Origin: Oceanobacillus oncorhynchi
GTDB taxonomy: Bacteria; Bacillota; Bacilli; Bacillales; Amphibacillaceae
Reading direction: 5' to 3'
Length of the DNA: 64,000 nt
NCBI RefSeq assembly: GCF_000821065.1
Contig: NZ_CDGG01000001.1
Span: 2,232,001 to 2,296,000, forward strand
Under the pieces are notes generated by a model. It did no database searches. It was not told the origin of the DNA and was given only the letters and a program-made list of their open reading frames with translations. Every line of letters begins with the position of its first letter. Within the stretch, counting starts at the first letter, position 1. Below, piece by piece: positions 24,782 through 32,786 of the stretch. A program made the position numbers and the translations under genes.

Positions 24782-25207
24782 ATGGCGAATGACGTTATTT
24801 TTAATAAGATAGCTATTATGGAAAGATGCCTTATCCGCGTGAAAGAGGTTTATAATGATAATACAGAGAATTTAAAAGATTTCACAAAGCAGGACGCTAT
24901 TATTCTGAATATCCAAAGGGCATGTGAAGCAGCTCTCCAGCTGGCAATGCATATTGTTTCTGATGAGAGATTAGGATTGCCGCAATCGAGTGAGGATGCT
25001 TTTGATAGATTACTGGAAGAAGATATAATTAGTCAAAGGACTGTAATCCGGTTAAGAGAAATAATAGAATTTAAAAATAGTGCAGTTCGTCATTATCCAT
25101 CATCGTTGAATCTTGATAGGATGAAATCAGTTATAGAGAATCACTTAGATGAATTTACTGCTTATAAAAAAGAAATTCTAAACTATCTACATAAAAGTAA
25201 CTATTAA
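24782..25207 (+). CDS. HepT-like (DUF86) protein without a partner
   Basis: 141 residues, all-helical, of the HepT/DUF86 type (IQRACEAALQLAMHIV, LREIIEFKNSAVRHYP). HepT toxins carry an RX4HXY motif (for example RNxxVHxY) and pair with an MntA nucleotidyltransferase that AMPylates the tyrosine. Here the corresponding text is KNSAVRHY: the arginine is lysine and the histidine position is arginine. No MntA gene is adjacent. It is probably a solitary, non-toxic member like the YutE group in Bacillus. AAAGAGGAGG lies upstream; a terminator follows at 25236. Confidence 0.7.
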   Translation: MANDVIFNKIAIMERCLIRVKEVYNDNTENLKDFTKQDAIILNIQRACEAALQLAMHIVSDERLGLPQSSEDAFDRLLEEDIISQRTVIRLREIIEFKNSAVRHYPSSLNLDRMKSVIENHLDEFTAYKKEILNYLHKSNY

Positions 25208-25235
25208 AAATACAAGTAAATAAAGTGGTCGAGAA

Positions 25236-25273
25236 GAATAAGCTTTCTGTTATCAGAAGGCTTATTTATTTGT
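25236..25273 (+). terminator. terminator after the HepT-like gene
   Basis: AATAAGCTTTCTG and CAGAAGGCTTATT pair over a TTAT loop and are followed by TATTT. Confidence 0.7.
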
Positions 25274-25405
25274 AATCTTTACTCCTTAAAATCTTAAATG
25301 AATAGAAGAACAACCTCCTATTGATTTGTGATAAAATAGATAGACGCTGTTGAAAGCTGGCAGCAAAAAGTGATAAGCCGATTAAGAAACAGAGGAGAAT
25401 CCAAT

Positions 25406-26593
25406 TTGAATAAAAAAGATATTGCCGATATAAAAAAACAATTCAAAGTAAATAATGATTTATTAAAGATACAGGATATTTTCAATGTATATATCATGAA
25501 AGAATCGAGTGAAATCTATCATTATGAAAGTACGCCGTTTGAAATGCTGGAGGATGAACAGAAAGATTTGTTTATGGCGAATTTTAAGAAGGTGCTGACG
25601 GGGCAGCTGGATCAAAAATTGTTTGAATTGAAATTCCAGCGTGATGTGGAAGACAGCAGCCAGCTTATTCTTCACAAGGGAATGCTCTCAAATGATACTG
25701 GGGAATGGAAGGAGCAGATGCTCGAGCTGGTAGCAAAAATGCTGAAGGATAAACAGTATGAAATGGATATTGTTATTACGTTTATCCATGGAGAGTATGC
25801 AAAGCCTACGAAGCGGAGTAATGAAGAATCGGAGGAAAGCAGCAGGGACAGAGTGTATTCCAGTCCATTTATCTTATGCAGCATCAACAAAACAATGGAC
25901 CCGAAAAAAGAACTGCTTTTTGATTATGTGGAGAAGGAATTTAAATATCATTTTGTGGTGGATCCAGTGATTAATTTAAAACAGCCTATCGGCGGGTTCT
26001 TATTCCCTGCTTTTACCGGCGGGGCTGCGGATGTGAACCATGTTCTTTATTCCGCTTCGAAACCGTATGAGCTCGATTATCATTTTATTGAGGAAGTGCT
26101 GAACGCGGAGGAAGCAATGACCGCAGAGGACGATAAAATCGTGTTTGAGGAAATTGTTAAGGATGTAGCAGGAGAGCAGATCAATACGACGACATTGGCG
26201 AATGTATATGATGAGATTCAGCGTGTGGTGGAAGAAAATGAAGAGCCGGATGCGCCAATGTTAGATTATAAGGATGTAGAGAAGGTGCTGACAAGCAGCG
26301 GTGTACAGGATATTGATCCGGATAAAGTAGAGTCTGCTTTTAAAAAGGTTATTGATGATGAAAAGTATGAGCTGAAAGCAACCAGTGTAGTTCCGAAGTA
26401 TACGTCTAAATCCATTAAAATCAAAACAAAAGTGGCTGACCTTAAAGTATGTCCGCAGGATCTGCGCTATCTTCGCCAGACAACGCTTGACGGTAAGCTT
26501 TGTTTAATGATTGAAGTGGAAGAAAACACAGTGATTGAAGGGTTTGAAATGATTCCGGAAGCTATCTTTAATAGAGTGGAAGACGAGGAATAA
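25406..26593 (+). CDS. DUF4317 family protein
   Basis: 395 residues, soluble. It opens MNKKDIADIKKQFKVNNDLL, the usual start of DUF4317 proteins, a Firmicutes family of unknown function. Further landmarks are QPIGGFLFPAFTGGAADVNH in the middle and a C-terminal half rich in acidic helices. The TTG at 25406 is preferred because GAGGAG is 8 bases upstream; an in-frame ATG at 25370 lacks a site. The gene is flanked by its own terminator-like hairpin at 26601-26645. No membrane segments. Confidence 0.75.
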   Translation: MNKKDIADIKKQFKVNNDLLKIQDIFNVYIMKESSEIYHYESTPFEMLEDEQKDLFMANFKKVLTGQLDQKLFELKFQRDVEDSSQLILHKGMLSNDTGEWKEQMLELVAKMLKDKQYEMDIVITFIHGEYAKPTKRSNEESEESSRDRVYSSPFILCSINKTMDPKKELLFDYVEKEFKYHFVVDPVINLKQPIGGFLFPAFTGGAADVNHVLYSASKPYELDYHFIEEVLNAEEAMTAEDDKIVFEEIVKDVAGEQINTTTLANVYDEIQRVVEENEEPDAPMLDYKDVEKVLTSSGVQDIDPDKVESAFKKVIDDEKYELKATSVVPKYTSKSIKIKTKVADLKVCPQDLRYLRQTTLDGKLCLMIEVEENTVIEGFEMIPEAIFNRVEDEE

Positions 26594-26600
26594 TATAGTA

Positions 26601-26645
26601 AAGTCTCTTAGTCGAAATAAGGCTGGGAGGCTTTTTAAGAGACTT
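26601..26645 (+). terminator. possible hairpin after the DUF4317 gene
   Basis: AAGTCTCTTA and TAAGAGACTT pair across a 25-base loop that contains a small GGCTGGGAGGC element. There is no T-run, so it may only protect the 3' end. Confidence 0.35.
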
Positions 26646-26755
26646 AGCAAGCTTATTATATTTGTTGCATTTACAACAATAGTCAGTTATTTTACAATAG
26701 TAGCTAATCATATTTTTTAACAGGATGCAAACAGAGGCAGAGAGGGGAAACTCAG

Positions 26756-27190
26756 GTGACTTATAAAATCGTAACAGAAGAACAGGATTTACAGAAGGTT
26801 TTTGAGATTAGAAAAGAAATCTTCGTAAAGGAGCAGGAAGTGTCCGAAGAAGAGGAGTTTGATGCATTTGATTCGCTGGATGCGGACTGCAATCATATTT
26901 TAGTATATTACGATAACAAGCCTGTAGGAACAGGAAGAGTGAGAGCGGTAGAAGAAGTCGGGAAGCTGGAACGAATTTGTATTTTAAAGCCTTATCGTAA
27001 GTATGGGCTTGGCAAGGTAATTGTGCAGTCTTTAGAAGAGATTGTTTTACAAAAAGGATTAACCCGCGCAAAACTGCATGGTCAGACGCATGTGGAAGGA
27101 TTTTATCACAAATTGGGATATGAAACGGTGTCAGATGAATTTTTAGAAGATGGTATTCCGCATTATTTGATGGTGAAGCAGTTTAATTAA
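26756..27190 (+). CDS. GNAT family N-acetyltransferase (YjcF/ElaA-like)
   Basis: 144 residues. FEIRKEIFVKEQEVSEEEEF at the N-terminus and the GHILVYY-like strand with VGTGRVR, then YRKYGLGKVIVQSLE (acetyl-CoA loop) and HVEGFYHKLGYET, define the YjcF-type branch of GNAT enzymes. The acceptor is unknown. The GTG start follows GAGGGGAAA. A DHA2 exporter starts 38 bases after its stop, so the two are probably co-transcribed. Confidence 0.85.
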   Translation: MTYKIVTEEQDLQKVFEIRKEIFVKEQEVSEEEEFDAFDSLDADCNHILVYYDNKPVGTGRVRAVEEVGKLERICILKPYRKYGLGKVIVQSLEEIVLQKGLTRAKLHGQTHVEGFYHKLGYETVSDEFLEDGIPHYLMVKQFN

Positions 27191-27228
27191 AGCATTACAT
27201 ATAACGTCACAACGGATAAGGAGGAGCC

Positions 27229-28605
27229 ATGCAGCCTAAATTAGAAAACAAAGGGGTTATTATTGTTACGCTGGCAACAGGATTTTTATTAACATTCTGC
27301 CAGTTCCTATTGATTACGTCTTACCCGGCGATTATGCGGGAATTTCAGATTAATGCCACGGAAGTACAGTGGCTGACGACGATTTATTTATTAACAACCA
27401 TAGTATTTATCCCGTTGACGGGCTATTTATCTAACCGATTTTCAACCAAAGCGCTTTTAGTATTTGCATTGCTTTGCATGGCTGCCGGTCTTATTGTTGG
27501 CGCTTTTTCGCAAAGCTTTATCCAATTGATTCTTGCCAGAGCGATTCAGGCGGTTGGAACTGGCGTCATATTGCCCGTGATTCAAACGATTTTAATTACC
27601 GTATTTCCAAAAGAAAGAAGAGGGTTCGCACTTGGACTGCTGGGCGGCGTCATTAATGTCGCTCCGGCAAGTGCGCCGTCTTTGACCGGGATGATTATTG
27701 ATGTTTTCCATTGGCGCATCCTTCATTGGTTTATGCTGCCATTGGTGCTGATACTTTTGCTGTTAGCGGTTTTCTATATGAAGGATGTATTGAAAAAACA
27801 GGCAGCAAGGCTGGATATTCTCTCTGTGATTCTTTCGGCAGGGGCTTTTTCTTTGTTTATTTTTAGTATCAGTAATATTAGTGTTGCCGGCATGGACCTG
27901 TATCTCGTTATTTTGCCATTTTGTATCAGTGCTGTTTTTTTATATCTTTTTATCCGGCGGCAATTAGCAGATGACGTGCCTGTGCTGAATGTGCGTTTGT
28001 TTCAGAACCGCACATTTCTGTTGGCTGTGGTGCTTATATTTATGGATATGATGCTCTTATTATCGGCAGAGACGATTTTGCCGATGTTTGCGCAGAACGT
28101 CTTAGAAACGAGCGCCTTTCTATCTGGATTTTTATTAGTGCCAGGCACGATTTTGCTTTGTATTGTCTCTGTTATTTCGGGAAATTTATATGATCGGTAT
28201 GGCGGAAGGATTTTAGCTGTTATCGGTTTTGCTTTTACGCTTGTGTCGTTAGTACTGATGACAACGCTAAGCATCGACAGCTCTCCATTTTTGATTATGA
28301 TTTATTTCTGCTTTTTTATGACCGGATTTGGTTTGTCGCTGATGCCGCTAGTTTCTGTCAGTGTCAATGTATTGGATGAAAAGGAAATGGCTCATAATTC
28401 AGCGATTGTTAATACCGTGCGTCAATTGGGAATGGCTTTTGGCGTGGTGATTCTGACAACCGTTATTAGTGTAACGACTGCTGTCATGGATGCACCGGAG
28501 CGGACAGGAACCTATTGGGGGACGACGTATGCATTTATGATGATGGCTGTGACGGCATTGCTTGGTGTGTTGCTGTCCATGCGGATAAAGGAGAAAATAG
28601 AATAG
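27229..28605 (+). CDS. MFS multidrug exporter, DHA2 (EmrB/QacA) family
   Basis: 458 residues, membrane-embedded throughout, with the DHA2 signature EVQWLTTIYLLTTIVFIPLT near the N-terminus, VGTGVILPVIQTILI in the fourth to fifth helices, and GNLYDRYGGR as the second motif A. It should export hydrophobic compounds by proton antiport. AAGGAGGAG precedes the ATG. It is clearly distinct in sequence from the other DHA2 protein at 6608-8029. An intrinsic terminator follows. Confidence 0.88.
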   Translation: MQPKLENKGVIIVTLATGFLLTFCQFLLITSYPAIMREFQINATEVQWLTTIYLLTTIVFIPLTGYLSNRFSTKALLVFALLCMAAGLIVGAFSQSFIQLILARAIQAVGTGVILPVIQTILITVFPKERRGFALGLLGGVINVAPASAPSLTGMIIDVFHWRILHWFMLPLVLILLLLAVFYMKDVLKKQAARLDILSVILSAGAFSLFIFSISNISVAGMDLYLVILPFCISAVFLYLFIRRQLADDVPVLNVRLFQNRTFLLAVVLIFMDMMLLLSAETILPMFAQNVLETSAFLSGFLLVPGTILLCIVSVISGNLYDRYGGRILAVIGFAFTLVSLVLMTTLSIDSSPFLIMIYFCFFMTGFGLSLMPLVSVSVNVLDEKEMAHNSAIVNTVRQLGMAFGVVILTTVISVTTAVMDAPERTGTYWGTTYAFMMMAVTALLGVLLSMRIKEKIE

Positions 28606-28619
28606 CGGAGCAGCGGTAA

Positions 28620-28658
28620 AAAGCAGAAATGTTGAATGGAAGACATTTCTGCTTTTTA
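28620..28658 (+). terminator. terminator after the second MFS gene
   Basis: AAGCAGAAATGT and ACATTTCTGCTT form a perfect 12-bp stem followed by TTTAATTATTT. Confidence 0.8.
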
Positions 28659-28703
28659 ATTATTTGTAGAAGTTTTTAAACTGGAAAAAGGAACGTGTTT
28701 AAC

Positions 28704-29702
28704 ATGAAATTAAGTGTACTAGATCAATCTCCAATTTCCATGGGGGAAACGCCAGAAGCGGCATTACAGCATACGCTGGAGCTGGCAAAATGGACGGAGG
28801 AGCTTGGGTATCACCGCTATTGGGTGGCAGAGCATCATAATACGAATGGGCTGTCGATTTCTGCTCCAGAAATTGTGATGACGAGAATCGCTTCTGTTAC
28901 AAGCCGTATTCGTGTCGGCTCAGGCGGTATTTTGCTGCCGCAGTACAGTGCGTATAAAGTCGCTGAGATTGGCAAAACATTAGCGGCGTTTTTTCCTGAT
29001 CGAATTGATCTTGGCATTGGAAATTCGCCGGGAGGTTCTCCACAGACCAGGGCTGCGCTGACAGATAATCAAAATCGGAGTTTAGCTGAATTTCCGAGAC
29101 AGGCTGCTGATTTACAGGGGTTTTTGCATAATTCCCTCCCGCGGGACCATGATTTTCGTTTAGTAAAGGCCACTCCGCGTGTGAATCAGGTACCGCCGCT
29201 TTGGATACTCGGGTTATCCGCGCGAAGTGCAAACTATGCAGCAGAACTGGGAACAGGATTTATTTTTGGCCATTTTATCAATCCGGAAAAAGGTGTGAAG
29301 GCGCTCCAAACGTATCGGGAAAATTTTACACCATCTGTCAGTATGGAAAATCCGCAATCTATCGTATGTATTTTTATAGTCTGTGCAGAAACAGAAGAAG
29401 AGGCGGAGGAGCATGCGCTGACACAGGATAAATGGTTATTAAATGTCAGTAAAGGATTAGGAACGAAAGTAACGTCTAGCAAGGCTGTTCACCGTGATAT
29501 GGATAAACTGAGTGCAGAAGATAGAGAGATAATCCAAAAGAACAGGGAAAGATGTATTATCGGTACACCGGAAACAGTGAAACAACAGCTATTGGAGCTG
29601 CAGAAGAAATACCAGACGGACGAGTTTATGGTCATTAATAATACATTTGATTTTGAAGCAAAGAAAAAATCTTATCGTCTGTTGGCAGAAGCAATGCTTT
29701 AA
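28704..29702 (+). CDS. LLM class flavin-dependent oxidoreductase
   Basis: 332 residues with the luciferase-like monooxygenase barrel: LSVLDQSPISMG at the start, RYWVAEHHN, GSGGILLPQYSAYKVAEI and the flavin-phosphate loop near PPLWILGLS. It belongs to the group of single-subunit LLM proteins (YwcH/YtmO-like) that usually pair reduced FMN with an unknown substrate. The second ATG is preferred; AAAGGAAC lies upstream. It is monocistronic. Confidence 0.88.
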   Translation: MKLSVLDQSPISMGETPEAALQHTLELAKWTEELGYHRYWVAEHHNTNGLSISAPEIVMTRIASVTSRIRVGSGGILLPQYSAYKVAEIGKTLAAFFPDRIDLGIGNSPGGSPQTRAALTDNQNRSLAEFPRQAADLQGFLHNSLPRDHDFRLVKATPRVNQVPPLWILGLSARSANYAAELGTGFIFGHFINPEKGVKALQTYRENFTPSVSMENPQSIVCIFIVCAETEEEAEEHALTQDKWLLNVSKGLGTKVTSSKAVHRDMDKLSAEDREIIQKNRERCIIGTPETVKQQLLELQKKYQTDEFMVINNTFDFEAKKKSYRLLAEAML

Positions 29703-29845
29703 ACTAGTAATGAAATAATAGGAAGTGGAACAAGGATTTGTTATGTCTGTGATCTAATTGAAAATGCTGCCAGTTTACAGTTGATAGGAATTTGATTATA
29801 GTAAGAAAGAAAATAATCTTTTCAGAATGGTTAGGAGCTTTTAGT

Positions 29846-30118
29846 ATGAAGAGAAAAGAATGGACGGATAAACGTTACAAAACTGCCAACCGGGAAGCTT
29901 GGACCGGTGTAGCGCTTGTGATTTTTAATTTTATCTGGTGGTTTGGATTTGCTTATGGACTTGGAAGCAAATCTCCAGAATCCTATCAGTACATATTTGG
30001 TTTCCCGGCTTGGTTTTTCTTCAGCTGCATTCTTGGATTTGTCGTGATGATGCTGTTAACGGTATTTGTTGTTAAATTCTTTTTTAAAGATATGTCTTTA
30101 GAAGCCGAAGAGGAATAA
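29846..30118 (+). CDS. yhdT: YhdT family small membrane protein
   Basis: 90 residues with two membrane helices (WTGVALVIFNFIWWFGFAYG and FFFSCILGFVVMMLLTVFVV) and a conserved N-terminal RYKTANREAWTG. This is the YhdT (DUF997) protein that precedes panF in many genomes, including E. coli. The next gene is panF, 40 bases on. The ATG at 29846 is preferred because AGGAG is 8 bases upstream; upstream in-frame starts have no ribosome site. A role as an accessory subunit of PanF is suspected but not shown. Confidence 0.85.
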   Translation: MKRKEWTDKRYKTANREAWTGVALVIFNFIWWFGFAYGLGSKSPESYQYIFGFPAWFFFSCILGFVVMMLLTVFVVKFFFKDMSLEAEEE

Positions 30119-30157
30119 ACAAAGTATGTCTTATTTTGAGATCAAGGGAGTTTAACC

Positions 30158-31591
30158 ATGAATTGGGAAGCTGTTTTACCACTATTTATATTTATTGCGA
30201 TTATTTTTATGATAGGAATTTGGGCTGGCAAATTTGTCAGCCGCTCTGATTCGTTTTTACAGGAATATTTTCTTGGCGGCAGAAGTCTTGGCGGCTTTAT
30301 TTTGGCGATGACACTGGTAACAACCTATGGAAGCGCGAGCAGCTTCCTGAGCGGGCCGGGAACAGCCTATAATGAAGGGCTTGGCTGGGTGCTGCTATCG
30401 ATGACACAGCTGGCAACGGGTTACTTTGTCTTGATGGTGCTCGGCAAGCGTTTTGCGATTGTCACCAGAAAATATAAAGCCGTTACAATCGTTGATTTTT
30501 TGAAGGAAAGATACCAATCCAAATGGGTTGTGATTCTTTCTGCGGCCAGTATTTTGATTTTCCTGTTTTCGGCGATGTCGGCACAATGGATTGGCGGGGC
30601 ACGTCTGGTTCAATCCTTGACAGGGATTCCATATTTTACGGCGTTATGTATTTTTTCAATAGCTGTTTTAGTATATGTTGTCGTTGGCGGCTTTCGCGCA
30701 GTAGCGATTACAGATGGTATCCAAGGTATTATTATGTTTATAGGTACACTTATTTTACTTATAGCCGTAATTATAGCAGGAGGCGGTGTATCTCAGATTA
30801 TGCATGATCTGTCTGTGGAGAATCCCAATTTGATTACACCATTCGGTGCAGATGGAAGTTTAACCCCTGCTTATGTTTCCTCCTTCTGGATATTGGTCGG
30901 TGTCGGGGTTGTTGCCTTACCGCAGATTGCGGTTCGTGCGATGTCTTATAAAAATACAAAGGCGCTGCATCGAGGCATTATTATTAGTACCTTCGTAGTC
31001 GGTTTTATTATGCTGAATATGCATTTAATTGGAGTGTTTGGAAGGACTGTACTTCCCGGTATCGAAATCGGTGATACCGTGATGCCGGAATTAGCACAAG
31101 CCGTTTTACCGGGCTGGGTTGCCGGAATTGTTCTAGCAGCTCCGATGGCGGCGATTATGACGACGGTTAACTCGCTGCTGTTAATGGTAAGCTCGACGAT
31201 TGTAAAGGATGTTTATCTAAACTATATCCGTCCTGATGCGAATGATAAGACGATTCGCAAATGGAGTATGGGTGCTACCGCGTTAATAGGAATCATTGTT
31301 GTATTGATGTCACTTCAGCCGCCTGATTTGATTATCTGGCTGAATTTATTCTCCATGGGCGGGTTGGAGGCTGCTTTTATCTGGCCGATTATCCTCGGGC
31401 TTTATTGGAGAAGGGGAACCAAGCATGGAGCAATTGCTTCGATGCTCACCGGTGTACTCAGTTATATTATTTTTGAAACATTTTATCCGCAGCCGTTTGG
31501 CATGCATTCTGTGGTGACTTCTATGCTGCTGGCTTTGACTGCATTTGTTTCAGGAAGCTTATTATATGAAAAAGAAGCTATATCAAGCTGA
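30158..31591 (+). CDS. panF: sodium/pantothenate symporter PanF
   Basis: 477 residues, about 13 membrane helices, solute:sodium symporter family. Characteristic blocks are QEYFLGGRSLGGFILAMTLV, TYGSASSFLSGPGTAYNEGL and VVVGGFRAVAITDGIQGIIM; these together with the preceding YhdT gene point to pantothenate rather than proline. It imports pantothenate for coenzyme A synthesis with sodium. CAAGGGAG lies 11 bases before the ATG. It forms an operon with yhdT. Confidence 0.88.
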   Translation: MNWEAVLPLFIFIAIIFMIGIWAGKFVSRSDSFLQEYFLGGRSLGGFILAMTLVTTYGSASSFLSGPGTAYNEGLGWVLLSMTQLATGYFVLMVLGKRFAIVTRKYKAVTIVDFLKERYQSKWVVILSAASILIFLFSAMSAQWIGGARLVQSLTGIPYFTALCIFSIAVLVYVVVGGFRAVAITDGIQGIIMFIGTLILLIAVIIAGGGVSQIMHDLSVENPNLITPFGADGSLTPAYVSSFWILVGVGVVALPQIAVRAMSYKNTKALHRGIIISTFVVGFIMLNMHLIGVFGRTVLPGIEIGDTVMPELAQAVLPGWVAGIVLAAPMAAIMTTVNSLLLMVSSTIVKDVYLNYIRPDANDKTIRKWSMGATALIGIIVVLMSLQPPDLIIWLNLFSMGGLEAAFIWPIILGLYWRRGTKHGAIASMLTGVLSYIIFETFYPQPFGMHSVVTSMLLALTAFVSGSLLYEKEAISS

Positions 31592-31695
31592 AATCGTATA
31601 TCTGCAGACAGGGTTTGGTTTATACTAGAGGAGAAGACGCTTCTCCCTGTTTTTAGCTGGAGAAGTTTATCAGACAGTGTCGGAGGTGGGTTATT

Positions 31696-32160
31696 GTGAA
31701 AAAACAGCGGCATGATGCACTGAAGCCATTATCACATCACCATCATCATGCATTAGTACAAGCAATGGAATTAAAGCAGGCCGGTACAGAAAAGACCGAT
31801 AAATCCTTAGGCGAATCCATTAGAGGTCTTATTGACTATTGGGAAAAGGATGCCGTCCTTCATTTCCGGGATGAGGAAGAGGTTCTGCTGCCGCTTTATG
31901 AAGTCTATGCTGAAAAAACGGAAATCGAATTGATGAAAGAAATGCTTTATCAGCACATGCAAATCCGCAGTTTCGTTTATGCGATACGTGAAAACAGAGA
32001 GGCCCCATATGAAAAAATGAATCAGCTTGGGGAGCTGTTAGAGAAAAATGTCAGGTTTGAGGAGAGAGAAATCTTTCCAGTTATTGAAGAAGCTGTTCCA
32101 GGTAAATACCTGCATCAGGTGTATGGAAAGTTTCATCGTGATTCCTACAGCGGTTTTTAA
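31696..32160 (+). CDS. hemerythrin domain-containing protein
   Basis: 154 residues, four-helix bundle. The likely di-iron ligands are in SHHHHHALV (helix 1), HFRDEEEVLL (helix 2), QHMQIR (helix 3) and FEEREIFPVIEE (helix 4). Such proteins bind oxygen or NO, or sense iron/redox state. A GTG start follows GGAGGTGG. It is monocistronic, with its own terminator at 32172-32214. Confidence 0.82.
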   Translation: MKKQRHDALKPLSHHHHHALVQAMELKQAGTEKTDKSLGESIRGLIDYWEKDAVLHFRDEEEVLLPLYEVYAEKTEIELMKEMLYQHMQIRSFVYAIRENREAPYEKMNQLGELLEKNVRFEEREIFPVIEEAVPGKYLHQVYGKFHRDSYSGF

Positions 32161-32171
32161 ATAAGAGAAGG

Positions 32172-32214
32172 AATGCTGATGGAAGGGAGCTTATCCTGCC
32201 ATCAGCATTTTTCT
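32172..32214 (+). terminator. terminator after the hemerythrin gene
   Basis: AATGCTGATGG and CCATCAGCATT pair and are followed by TTTCTATTT. Confidence 0.75.
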
Positions 32215-32382
32215 ATTTAGAGAGTTTGATTTGTATAACATAGGGCAGGAATCACACGTTTTCATCTAAAACATAAAGTAATCGTAAAACAAATCCATAA
32301 ATAAACGGAACTGGAAGAATGTTTAATAAATCGATTAAAGGTGAATATAGTAATAAAGTCACTATTAAGGAGAGGCGATTTG

Positions 32383-32718
32383 ATGGATTATTTAAATATA
32401 GACCATTTAAAAAGAATTGCAACATGGGGGGGAATTGTTGGAGCGGCATCCATTATCATGGGGGCAATTTCGATTGTTTTAACTTTAACGGTTGATCCGA
32501 GCATGATTCTTTCTGGTATTATTTCTATTATAACTGGCTATCTCTTTTATCAAACAGGCATAGAGGCTTCTAATATTATAGCTTCAGACGATTTTACAGC
32601 AGGCAATGTGAATGAGTTATTAAATAAGTATGGAAAATTATTGCTGATTATGGGGATTTTAACGATTATCTCGTTAGTCGTGCTTATTCCATTGATTATT
32701 GTATTAATCTCTCTTTGA
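32383..32718 (+). CDS. DUF5362 family membrane protein
   Basis: 111 residues with three hydrophobic segments (about residues 13-36, 38-58 and 85-110). The pattern GGIVGAASIIMGAISI, then GYLFYQTGIEA and NELLNKYGKLLLIMGIL, matches the DUF5362 family of unknown role. ATG 32383 is chosen because AAGGAGAGG is 7 bases upstream; an earlier in-frame GTG has no site. It is convergent with the acetoacetyl-CoA synthetase gene. Confidence 0.6.
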   Translation: MDYLNIDHLKRIATWGGIVGAASIIMGAISIVLTLTVDPSMILSGIISIITGYLFYQTGIEASNIIASDDFTAGNVNELLNKYGKLLLIMGILTIISLVVLIPLIIVLISL

Positions 32719-32740
32719 TTTAAAAATAAGGTATTTGTTG

Positions 32741-32786
32741 AAAAAGCTGATGGAAGAATAACGGCTATCTTCCATCAGCTTTTTTT
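32741..32786. terminator. bidirectional terminator
   Basis: AAAAGCTGATGGAAGA and TCTTCCATCAGCTTTTTTT form a 16-bp stem serving the DUF5362 gene on the plus strand. On the minus strand it lies just past the end of the acetoacetyl-CoA synthetase gene. Confidence 0.85.

Noticed and set aside
24678-26732. Inverted 13-base TTTGCATCCTGTT copies flanking the HepT-like and DUF4317 genes
   Set aside because: Too short and too simple to claim a mobile unit; flanks do not extend the match and no target duplication is visible.
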